Notes under the pieces: model-generated
The model's input: only the letters and a program-made list of their open reading frames with translations
Told to the model about the DNA's origin: nothing
Databases searched by the model: none
Position numbers and translations under genes: made by a program
NCBI GenBank assembly: GCA_905216055.1
Contig: CAJMSH010000003.1
Location: forward strand, 1 to 64,000
Reading direction: 5' to 3'
Origin: an uncultured bacterium
Lineage (GTDB): Bacteria; Cyanobacteriota; Vampirovibrionia; Gastranaerophilales; Gastranaerophilaceae
Length of the DNA stretch: 64,000 nucleotides
Shown here: piece after piece, positions 9,501 to 17,173 of the stretch
Layout: the number at the start of each line of letters is the position of its first letter
Position numbering within the stretch: the stretch's first letter is position 1

Positions 9501-12500
9501 CATTAACTACATTGTAAACTCTATCTGAATAATCAGTTGTAAATTGATGAATTTCATTTTTCAACTCGTCAATTTTTTCAGCAGCATTTTCAACACTATC
9601 TATTACATCTTTTGAATTTTTTTCATATCCATCTTTTAATGCGTCATTCAAAGAATTAAATGCAACCAATATATTTTCCAATGATAATTTCACATTATCA
9701 AATCCTGATGTTAAACTGAAGGTCAAATTATCAGTCTTATCTTCAAATGCTTGTTTTAAAGTATTTAATTCATTTGTAATATTTAAAATTGTTTGCTTTA
9801 ATTCTTCAAGATTTAACTTATTTCCGCTTTTAATATTTTCATTAATTTCTAAAACTACATTACTAATTTGTTCAGAAACTTTATCAACAATTTCAACTGG
9901 TTTGTGAGTAGATAAATCCATTAATATTTCAACATTATCAGTGATAGCTGCTAACGAGAAAACTAATTTATCATAATTTTCTTTATCTAAATCAGAATTT
10001 TTTGCAAAACTTTCATCTAATAAAGATTTCAAACTGTTAATCTCAGTAACAATATTTCCACAATTAGTTTTTGAAATATTTTCAAAAGAAGAATGTATTT
10101 CATCTAATTTATTATTTAAATTTGCAAAGTTTTCAGAATAATTCAATTCATTCAACTTGTCCAAAATACTATTTATTTGTTCTTTTGTTGCGTCACTGTT
10201 AAAATGCAAAACATCTGCATTATCCAATATTTTTTGAATAAAATCACCAAAATCTATACGGAAATTTGTAAAATCATCTTCAGTTACAATTTTTGAAAAT
10301 GAATTTTCAAATTTTTCAAATTGTTCATTTATAGATTTTGCATTTGCTTCAACAGATTGGGCAACGGATTGAGAAATTGAAGTTTTTAATGAATTCATCA
10401 GTTCTGAAAATTCATCAAGTTTGTTCACAACTTTTTCATCTTTATTATTTTCTTCAATCTGAGATTTAATTTCATCAAGCTTTGTACTTATGCCTTCATA
10501 ATTTGAAGAAGCAGAACTTGAAAACATTATAGATAAATCATCAATTTTTGAAGCAATTTGAGTAAATTCATACGAATAATCAGAAGGTTCTATCGAAGAA
10601 ATACTGTCTTGTATTTTTGCTAATTTTTCCTGATTAAATTTTATGTCAGAATTTAAAATGTTTGAATTATCTGTAACTTTTTCCAAAAATTTTGATAATT
10701 CATTTTTAAATTCCACAAAATCTTCTCTTGATACGATATTTTCAAAAGACATTTCAACTTTTTCATATAATGAATTTATTTCAGATGAATTACTTGCAAA
10801 CGAACCTTCAATAAATTCTTTCAATTCTTTTAAAATATCAGAATATTCATCCATTTTAAATGATATCTCATTAATATCATCTTTTTTCAAAACAATTTCC
10901 ATCAATGACGATACAACTGAAGATAATTTATCGTTTCTTCCTAAAATATCATTTATTGATGTTAGCAAGCCCTCGCATAACAATTTTAAATCATTTAACT
11001 CAGCCTGAATTTCATTATTTTGTTTTGTTGAATCAAGAGATTGAATTTCATACAAGACTTTTTGAACCTGCTCATTCAAACTTGTAACAAAAGTTTCAAA
11101 CCCATGACTTAATACATCTAAAGTCTCAAGTTTGGCATTAAATTTGCTTACACCTTCCTGCTGTGATGAATATAATGAATCACTTAATTCTTTAATATAC
11201 TCTCTTATATTTTTTATACTTTCATCAGCAACTAACTTATAAGTTTCATTATTGGAAGATAGCAAGTCCTCAATTTTTTGAACATCAGATGTTAACTTTT
11301 GAACAGCTTCCAAACGTTTTTTATCTTCTTCCTGATATTCTTCCGAAAACATTTTCTTTTGATACTCAATATCTTCAGATAACTTTTTAGACATTTCATC
11401 AAGTAATAATTTTAAAGAATTAACATTTTCTGTAGAATTTTCAGTAAAATCATTTTGGAATTTCTCAAGTTTTTGAGATATTCCGTTTACATTTTCAGAA
11501 ATCATAGAAAAGTTTCCAACATTGGCAGAAATTGTCTGTTTAAATTCTTCTCTAAAATCTGAAACATCTGATGCAATAACATCAAGTTTTGTACTCAACA
11601 AATTTGAATTTTTGCTTGCTACATTTAAGAATTCTTCATGATTAGATTGAATAGCAGATGCCAATTCATCTACATAAGCTTTTATTGCCTCATAATTTGA
11701 AGAAGAATCTTCTTTTAAATCCGCAATAATTGAAGAAATTTCATTGTTTATATTCTCAATTGATGATGTAATTTCTGAAATATCAAATCTGTTATCATCA
11801 TTAACCGAATTTTTAATATCATCCAATGCTTTTATTTGAACATCTATTTTATCTTGCAACGACAAAATATCATTTGAAGAAGATGAATAAAATTCATTAT
11901 TTTTATTTATGATATCATCTTTTGCGGCTTGTAAAGCAATTGCAACTGCATTTATACTTGATTTTACATCACCGTAATCACCTTGAATATCGTTGCTTAT
12001 ACCCTTTCTTAATTCAGATGCAACTCCTGACAAATTCATAACAAGAGCAGAAAGCTCATCAATTGATTTTTGAGGATTTGAATTTAATACAGTTTGTATA
12101 TTTAATAAAATGGCATCAAGATTATTTTTCAAATCATTATAAACAGATTGTCTTGAATTATCTATATCTTCAAACTCTCTATCAAGAAGAGCTTTTATTG
12201 CACTAATTTGTTCTGATAAATTCGTATAATTTACCTTTGCACCTTCATCAAAAGCTTCTTTCAAATCATTTATACGATTTTCAATCCCGACAAAATCATC
12301 TCTAAAATCAAGAGCTTTTACAGTTGTCAAAATATTTTCAATTCTTTCAGCAGAATATGAAAGTTCAGAATTCAATGCTGTTGAATTATCAATAATTTTT
12401 TGGACAAAATCTGCCAAATCAGATTTAAACCCGGCAAAATCAGAATCAGATACAATTGTTGACAATGAGATTTCTAAATCATCAAGTTTTTTCAAAACAT

Positions 12501-13794
12501 TTTCAGAAATATCAGAAATTGAGGTATTTATATTTTTTTCAATACCGGCAATATTTTCGTTAACAACAGATTCAAGTTCAGCCATTTCTTTGGTTATACG
12601 GTCAAAATCCTGAGTATAATCCATTGAATTAATAGTTGTTAAAATATTTTCAATTCTTTCTGTAGAATAAGAAAGTTCTGAATTTAGAGCTGTAGAATTA
12701 TCTATAATCTTTTGTACAAAATTTGCCAAATCTGATTTAAATCCAGCAAAATCAGAATCAGTAACAACTGATGACAATGTTTTTTCAAGATTTTGAATTT
12801 CGTAAGCATTATTTTGAGATATACCTTTAACAGCATCTTCAAGTTCATGAATTCTATCAGAAATTTCACTGAAATTATTTTTATAATCCAGTGAATTTAT
12901 CACATTTAAAATATTTTCAATTTTTTCTCTATTTGCACTTATACTTGTGCTGACAATAACTGTACTATCATTTAACTGTCTTATATAATCAAAAAGATTA
13001 TCTTTAAAAGCACTAAAATCTTCTTCAGAAACTATATTTTCAAAAGAATTTTCCAGTTCTGAAAATTGTTTTGAAACAGCTTGAGCGCTCAAAGCCGGAA
13101 CTTCCGTAATAACCCCTCTTAATGATTCAACAATATTTTGGAAATAAGAAATTTTATCTTCCAAATTTGCAAAAGAAATTTTTGAAGGGATAGCATCAAT
13201 ATTTTCTGACAAAGATGTAATTTTACTGTCAATAGAACTTATTTGAGAAGAAAAATCTAAATCGTTAATTTTCTCCAAAGCTTCTGTTAAAGAATTTTCT
13301 ATTTTACCGAAAGATTTTTCAACATCACTGCTCATTTGTGATAAATCAGATGCAAAATTGCTTAATAAACCTGCAAGTTCATCCTTGTTAAAGGAATTTG
13401 TTTTTATTAAATCAAGTTTTGAATCCAATTCATTCAAAGCATTTTCCTGATGAGAAAATTCATCAGACATAGCATTAAAGCTTGCACTAACAACTTTTGA
13501 TAAATCAATTATTTCAGATGTTTTAGCGCCATTATTTTGGGATGAAAGAATATTATCAAGAGAATTTTCAATTCCTGAGAATCTACTATTTGCATCATTA
13601 TGTCTATCTTCAACACTCTTTTTTAATTCTGAAATATATAATTTTATTAAATCAGTAGCCTCGTTATCTTCAGCCATTAATTCAATTTTATTATTAATCC
13701 CTGTCAAAACCTTTTGAAAATTTTCAACATTATGTTCATTTTCAACACGCATCGTGTTGAGGATCTCAGCAATTTCGTCTACTGTCAGCGCCAT
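6541..13794 (-). CDS. Giant (2417-residue) acidic coiled-coil repeat protein
   Basis: The protein has almost no Cys, Trp or Pro and is rich in Ser, Asp, Glu, Lys, Asn, Ile and Leu in heptad-like patterns throughout. There is no signal peptide or membrane segment. At least four copies of a module of about 100-130 residues recur, built on (S/E)DFxxFKxDLxxFxQKIxDNSxxLNS followed by ENILxxIxxLDY. They are seen around genomic positions 13.0, 12.7, 12.4, 10.7 and 10.2 kb. A second tandem repeat containing KIDIIATD-type segments lies near 7.7-7.95 kb. Such proteins form long fibres or scaffolds, or act as large adhesins or cytoskeletal elements. No known domain is recognised and the function is unknown. 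AGGAAAGAG precedes the ATG. It is the first gene of a run with glcD and the HExxH gene. Confidence 0.85.
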   Translation of the reverse strand: MALTVDEIAEILNTMRVENEHNVENFQKVLTGINNKIELMAEDNEATDLIKLYISELKKSVEDRHNDANSRFSGIENSLDNILSSQNNGAKTSEIIDLSKVVSASFNAMSDEFSHQENALNELDSKLDLIKTNSFNKDELAGLLSNFASDLSQMSSDVEKSFGKIENSLTEALEKINDLDFSSQISSIDSKITSLSENIDAIPSKISFANLEDKISYFQNIVESLRGVITEVPALSAQAVSKQFSELENSFENIVSEEDFSAFKDNLFDYIRQLNDSTVIVSTSISANREKIENILNVINSLDYKNNFSEISDRIHELEDAVKGISQNNAYEIQNLEKTLSSVVTDSDFAGFKSDLANFVQKIIDNSTALNSELSYSTERIENILTTINSMDYTQDFDRITKEMAELESVVNENIAGIEKNINTSISDISENVLKKLDDLEISLSTIVSDSDFAGFKSDLADFVQKIIDNSTALNSELSYSAERIENILTTVKALDFRDDFVGIENRINDLKEAFDEGAKVNYTNLSEQISAIKALLDREFEDIDNSRQSVYNDLKNNLDAILLNIQTVLNSNPQKSIDELSALVMNLSGVASELRKGISNDIQGDYGDVKSSINAVAIALQAAKDDIINKNNEFYSSSSNDILSLQDKIDVQIKALDDIKNSVNDDNRFDISEITSSIENINNEISSIIADLKEDSSSNYEAIKAYVDELASAIQSNHEEFLNVASKNSNLLSTKLDVIASDVSDFREEFKQTISANVGNFSMISENVNGISQKLEKFQNDFTENSTENVNSLKLLLDEMSKKLSEDIEYQKKMFSEEYQEEDKKRLEAVQKLTSDVQKIEDLLSSNNETYKLVADESIKNIREYIKELSDSLYSSQQEGVSKFNAKLETLDVLSHGFETFVTSLNEQVQKVLYEIQSLDSTKQNNEIQAELNDLKLLCEGLLTSINDILGRNDKLSSVVSSLMEIVLKKDDINEISFKMDEYSDILKELKEFIEGSFASNSSEINSLYEKVEMSFENIVSREDFVEFKNELSKFLEKVTDNSNILNSDIKFNQEKLAKIQDSISSIEPSDYSYEFTQIASKIDDLSIMFSSSASSNYEGISTKLDEIKSQIEENNKDEKVVNKLDEFSELMNSLKTSISQSVAQSVEANAKSINEQFEKFENSFSKIVTEDDFTNFRIDFGDFIQKILDNADVLHFNSDATKEQINSILDKLNELNYSENFANLNNKLDEIHSSFENISKTNCGNIVTEINSLKSLLDESFAKNSDLDKENYDKLVFSLAAITDNVEILMDLSTHKPVEIVDKVSEQISNVVLEINENIKSGNKLNLEELKQTILNITNELNTLKQAFEDKTDNLTFSLTSGFDNVKLSLENILVAFNSLNDALKDGYEKNSKDVIDSVENAAEKIDELKNEIHQFTTDYSDRVYNVVNEISDKLEGISTGVAQGVNSQIDEVKNSVAEISENLEKLVGEYFTQLKDANDVQSTEINGISENINDFKSHVDETIQSLKDYVTELNVAAKSSKSLSDSKFSEKLVNLEAALISNAESYEQKVGLLNEKLAEFVGVVENSSSTTDEKIASSIDEINSMKEEFSSLAELLNTIKQSADEKSSQMISLLDTNIEHVTESVNEITNGAIKNIDASISQNISSIEEKLSNLLNVVEGLKDTNLDEFAESLNDKISELKQELELINTDISGALQNKAEDIIGAIEPIKAAIDDFSLDSEFAKLLEDIKSELETSFMNFSVDVNGELSAHSESVLRLEQAFKETYNKVSVIEDCVSEDIKNSIELLNVTVETNTRNLKCGLEEKLDEYINDLKAHLDLVINDTKTLDSIDNLRDELSVKLDSVISEQENLAQQNNVLSAGITTLGDDLKNYVQSACENTIDKYSPIQHKEAVDLLNQKVDALVESTSDEEIIDILDQLEQKTEKYGMDLSGAVNSIKDKIDLIENDDSISTELKALSDKIDIIATDASVDELQEKFDEFSSKLDSFTEDDSIENAIKALSEKIDIIATDTSVEELHEKFDDFSSEEDKISEMLATLHEKVDAIALDGADFDIEEEIDDIKSLIFEQRKYFEASSDEKAAAIDKYLRDVLMKLDNVDLEKNSEDIKDSIINTLVSLFEQISFVEESEDIKDFVEEKTDEINQNLIEVQNQLKQITNPSDDFDYSYTLQDVESDIAKLRVAINNISDSNFENISDDIKRIVSSVEGLESTLTQDQIVDLKGDIEKLNEDILSISSRTNKLLLTSDESYKALNDGLNNFSSLVYKLEDRINYLDNSEVSERLERKIDNIQSMAVASANADKVFHQVMMYLGEWIDSTTENITSITEKTSEISKIKKNLEELKDAIPEKSDILDEIENKFEEQESRIDRLEMKLEKILSTLEEKDNMMLNRKVDKIEKMLSRLGTNIEKLASYVDEE

Positions 13795-13970
13795 TTTATT
13801 CTCTTTCCTAATAATATCCCTTTATAATATTTGATTTTATATATATATTATCAGAAGAATACCAATCAATGCAAACTCTTAACGTTTATTATTACAATTG
13901 TAAAGATAAAGTATACCGTTTTTTATTTCGATGTTATAATATGAATTAGACACTTGATGAAGAGGTAAAG

Positions 13971-14183
13971 ATGAGCAGAATAGTAATAAATAAAGACAAA
14001 TGTAAAGCATGCTATCTTTGTATAAACGAATGCCCCAAAAAACTTTTAAGGGTTGGAGAGGAAACAAACAGTCTTGGAGTTCACACTGTTGAATTTCATG
14101 ACCCTAATCATGAATGTCTTGGTTGCGCTATGTGTGCTATGAGATGTCCTGATTTAGCAATTACTGAAGTTTACAAAGACTAA
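13971..14183 (+). CDS. korD: 2-oxoacid:ferredoxin oxidoreductase, delta (2x[4Fe-4S]) subunit
   Basis: The 70-residue ferredoxin-like protein has two [4Fe-4S] motifs, CKACYLCINECP and CLGCAMCAMRCP. It is the electron-transfer subunit of the four-subunit Kor/Vor enzyme encoded just downstream, passing electrons from the thiamine centre to ferredoxin. AGAGG lies 7 nt upstream of the ATG. A TATAAT-like box lies about 40 nt upstream (near 13934-13940), which makes this the likely first gene of the operon. Whether the enzyme prefers 2-oxoglutarate (Kor) or branched-chain 2-oxoacids (Vor) cannot be decided from this subunit. Confidence 0.9.
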   Translation: MSRIVINKDKCKACYLCINECPKKLLRVGEETNSLGVHTVEFHDPNHECLGCAMCAMRCPDLAITEVYKD

Positions 14184-14237
14184 CATTTTAGGAAATTGAA
14201 AAATTATTTCCGCAATACAGATTAATGAGGAATAAAA

Positions 14238-15302
14238 ATGACACAATGTCTAACAAATAAAAAGGTTTTAACAAAAGGTAATTACGCAATAGCGAATGCA
14301 GCAGTTTTAGCAGGCTGCCAATGTTATTTCGGTTACCCTATTACTCCGCAAAGCGAAATCGGAGAATTTATGAGCGGTAAAATGCAAGAATTACATCGCG
14401 GATATGTTTCGGCAGAAAGTGAACTTGCAGCAATAAATATGACAATAGGTGCCGTATCAACAGGGGTAAAAGCTATGACATCATCTTCCTCTTGCGCGGT
14501 TTCACTTATGCAGGAAGGACTTTCTTATGCAACGGCAGATGAATTACCTGTTGTACTTGTAAGCGTTATGAGAGGCGGTCCTGGACTTGGCAATATTTAT
14601 CCTTCTCAAGGAGATTATGTTCAAGCAACAAAAGGCGGCGGAAACGGTGATTATAACTTAATCGTTCTTGCTCCGTCAACAGTTCAGGAATGCGTAGATT
14701 TGACATACAAAGCATTCTATCTTGCTCAAAAATACAGGAACCCGACTGTTTTATTAGCAGACGGTTTGTTAGGTCAAATGATGGAACCTGTTGAATATTA
14801 CGATTATCCGTACCCTGAAATCGATAATTCAGATTGGGCATTAACAGGTGCTAAAGGTAGAGACGGAAGAATCATCCGTTCATACGGACCTCTTGCAGAG
14901 GACAGATGTGAATTTTTGAAAAAACTATATAATAAATATAAATTACTTGAAGAAAACGAAACCGAATGGGAAGAAATTAACACAGAAGATGCTGAAATAA
15001 TTTTAACAAGCTTCGGTAGCACTTCAAGAAACGTTAAAACAGCAATGAAAAAACTCCGTGAAAAAGGAATTAAAGCAGGATTTTTAAGACCGATTACCCT
15101 ATATCCGTTCCCTTCAAAGAGAATTGCTGAACTTGCTAAAACAGTAAAGAAAATTATAACAGTTGAAGTTAATATGGGACAAATGGTTAATGATGTAAAA
15201 TTAGCCGTAAACGGTGTATGTCCTGTTGAATTAATCAACAAAGGAGTAGGAGTTCCACCTTCTGCTGAAGAAATTGTTAATAGAATAGAGGAATTATTAT
15301 AA
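14238..15302 (+). CDS. korA: 2-oxoacid:ferredoxin oxidoreductase, alpha subunit (KorA/VorB type)
   Basis: The 354-residue alpha subunit carries the pyrimidine-binding and transketolase-C-like regions. Recognisable are the N-terminal GYPITPQSEIGEFM, ESELAAINM with the cofactor-activating Glu, and MRGGPGLG...QGDY. Length and motifs match KorA and also VorB, the 3-methyl-2-oxobutanoate enzyme, so substrate is uncertain. The reaction is 2-oxoacid + CoA to acyl-CoA + CO2 + reduced ferredoxin, important in anaerobes without a 2-oxoacid dehydrogenase. A ribosome binding site (GAGGAA) precedes the ATG. The TAA stop overlaps the ATG of the beta subunit by one base, so translation is coupled. Confidence 0.92.
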   Translation: MTQCLTNKKVLTKGNYAIANAAVLAGCQCYFGYPITPQSEIGEFMSGKMQELHRGYVSAESELAAINMTIGAVSTGVKAMTSSSSCAVSLMQEGLSYATADELPVVLVSVMRGGPGLGNIYPSQGDYVQATKGGGNGDYNLIVLAPSTVQECVDLTYKAFYLAQKYRNPTVLLADGLLGQMMEPVEYYDYPYPEIDNSDWALTGAKGRDGRIIRSYGPLAEDRCEFLKKLYNKYKLLEENETEWEEINTEDAEIILTSFGSTSRNVKTAMKKLREKGIKAGFLRPITLYPFPSKRIAELAKTVKKIITVEVNMGQMVNDVKLAVNGVCPVELINKGVGVPPSAEEIVNRIEELL

Positions 15303-16054
15303 TGGCAACACAAGTTTTTAAATTACCAGAATCTCTAAAAGGAGATGTAAAATATTCATTCTGTCCGGGCTGTGATCATGGTGTTGCAGTAAGACTTGTT
15401 GCAGAAGTATTAGATGAACTCGGAATTAGAGAAAATACAATTCTTGCAGCTTCTATCGGTTGTTCTGTTACTACATACGACTTTATTAACGTAGATTCAC
15501 TTGAAGCACCGCATGGTAGAGCTATGGCAGAAGCAACAGGTATTAAAAGAGCCAGACCTGATAAAATTGTATTTACATATCAAGGTGACGGAGATTTCGC
15601 ATCAATCGGACTTGCAGAAAGTATGCATGCAGCATTGAGAGGAGAAAAAATCACCGCAATTTGTATAAACAATACAACTTACGGTATGACAGGCGGTCAA
15701 TTAGGACCTACAACTCTTTTAGGACAAGTAACAACAACTTCTCCGACAGGAAGAAACGTTGATTATTACGGTTATCCGATAAAAATTGCAGAACATATCG
15801 CTCTATGTGACGGAACAGCATTTTCAGCAAGAGTTTCACTTGACACTGTTGCAAATATCAGAAAAGCAAAACAAGCAATTAAAAAGGCTTTCGAAGTTCA
15901 AATAAAAGGACTTGGTCTTGGATTTGTAGAAATCCTATCAACTTGCCCAACTAACTGGAAAATGTCACCTCAAAAAGCTCATGAAAGAGTAAAAAATGAG
16001 ATGATGCCAATATTTAAACCGGGTATCTATAAAGATGTAACCCAAGAAAATTAA
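15302..16054 (+). CDS. korB: 2-oxoacid:ferredoxin oxidoreductase, beta (TPP) subunit
   Basis: The 250-residue subunit binds thiamine diphosphate. CPGCDHG at the N-terminus, the TPP/Mg motif YQGDGDFASIG and NNTTYGMTGGQ are typical of KorB/VorA beta chains. It works in the cytoplasm with the alpha, gamma and delta subunits around it. The start overlaps the alpha stop (TAATG). The order delta-alpha-beta-gamma is common in bacterial Kor operons. Length is normal for the family. Confidence 0.93.
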   Translation: MATQVFKLPESLKGDVKYSFCPGCDHGVAVRLVAEVLDELGIRENTILAASIGCSVTTYDFINVDSLEAPHGRAMAEATGIKRARPDKIVFTYQGDGDFASIGLAESMHAALRGEKITAICINNTTYGMTGGQLGPTTLLGQVTTTSPTGRNVDYYGYPIKIAEHIALCDGTAFSARVSLDTVANIRKAKQAIKKAFEVQIKGLGLGFVEILSTCPTNWKMSPQKAHERVKNEMMPIFKPGIYKDVTQEN

Positions 16055-16121
16055 CAGAGGAATTAACCTCACACAGTAAAACACATATAAATATCAAAAC
16101 ACCCATAAAGAGGAAAAAACA

Positions 16122-16667
16122 ATGGAAAAGAATTTTATAATAGCAGGATTTGGCGGTCAAGGCGTATTACTTGCAGGAGAAGTTTTAGCAAATGCATTTA
16201 TGCTTGAAGGTAAAAATGTAACTTGGTATCCTTCATACGGTGCTGAGATGCGTGGCGGAACCGTTAATTGCGAAGTTGTTATGAGTGATGATGAGGTTAG
16301 TGAAGTAAACAAATCTGATGCAGATTTCATTATTGCATTAAATCAGGCATCTTTTGACAGATTTTTACCAAAAATTAAAAAGGGCGGTTTGATGATTGCC
16401 AATTCAACTCTTGTAAAAGAAGAAAAAACAAGAAGTGATATTAATTATATTTTTGCCCCAATATCTAAAATGGCAGAAGATTTAGGAAATATTAAAATGG
16501 CAAACATTTTATCTCTGGGAATTCTTGCAAAAGGCGGAAAAGTTACTTCTTTGGAATATCTTAACCAAGCACTTGATGCAGTTATTCCACCTCACAGAAA
16601 AAATCTTTTACCGTTAAATATCAAAGCTCTAAAAATAGGCTATGAATATGATTTATTAACTGTTTAA
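16122..16667 (+). CDS. korC: 2-oxoacid:ferredoxin oxidoreductase, gamma subunit
   Basis: The 181-residue gamma subunit (pyruvate/ketoisovalerate oxidoreductase catalytic domain) begins with GFGGQGVLLAGEVLA and has WYPSYGAEMRGG, both family hallmarks. It completes the four-subunit complex. AAGAGGAAAAAAC lies before the ATG, giving a ribosome binding site about 8 nt away. The 67-nt gap from korB holds no obvious terminator, so the four genes are probably one transcript. Confidence 0.92.
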   Translation: MEKNFIIAGFGGQGVLLAGEVLANAFMLEGKNVTWYPSYGAEMRGGTVNCEVVMSDDEVSEVNKSDADFIIALNQASFDRFLPKIKKGGLMIANSTLVKEEKTRSDINYIFAPISKMAEDLGNIKMANILSLGILAKGGKVTSLEYLNQALDAVIPPHRKNLLPLNIKALKIGYEYDLLTV

Positions 16668-16750
16668 ATATTAAATCAACTAAAAAGCCGATTTAAAAAT
16701 TCAATATTAAGCTTATTCTAATAATGTACAGTTCATGAGGTCATCTGAAA

Positions 16751-16981
16751 GTGAAAAAAGAACTAACACGATTTATTAGAGAAAAAGAAATTCAACTGGC
16801 TAAACTCAGAAAACACGTTGAAAAAAGTTCAGTGTGCTCAGATTTATATAACAAAGTCGTTTTAGAAAAAGCCATCCTAAAAAAAGAATTAGAAGAATCA
16901 CAAAAAAATAAAATTATTGAAAATATTAAAAATATTTTTCCACGTAAAAAAACGTTAATCTGTGATTACTTTAAAAAATAA
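16751..16981 (+). CDS. Small basic helical protein of unknown function
   Basis: A 76-residue, Lys/Glu-rich, probably all-helical product, GTG-initiated, with GAGG about 10 nt upstream. No domain is recognised. It has a hydrophilic helix-turn-helix-like look (two charged helices around a short loop) but no convincing DNA-binding motif. It stands alone between korC and ppdK. It could be a small regulator or a spurious frame. Confidence 0.45.
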   Translation: MKKELTRFIREKEIQLAKLRKHVEKSSVCSDLYNKVVLEKAILKKELEESQKNKIIENIKNIFPRKKTLICDYFKK

Positions 16982-17173
16982 ATATATGCATATATTTAAA
17001 CATTAACGCAAATAACTTACCAAATATGCAAAATTTAATGCGTAATCTAAATTCAATCAGCCAGGCATCAGAGATTAAAATTTATAATGTTTTAGAAGCG
17101 TTTAAATTTTTATTTTTGTGTTATAGTAAAAACATTAAAAGTGTTTATTATATTAATAAGAAAGGAGATTAAT

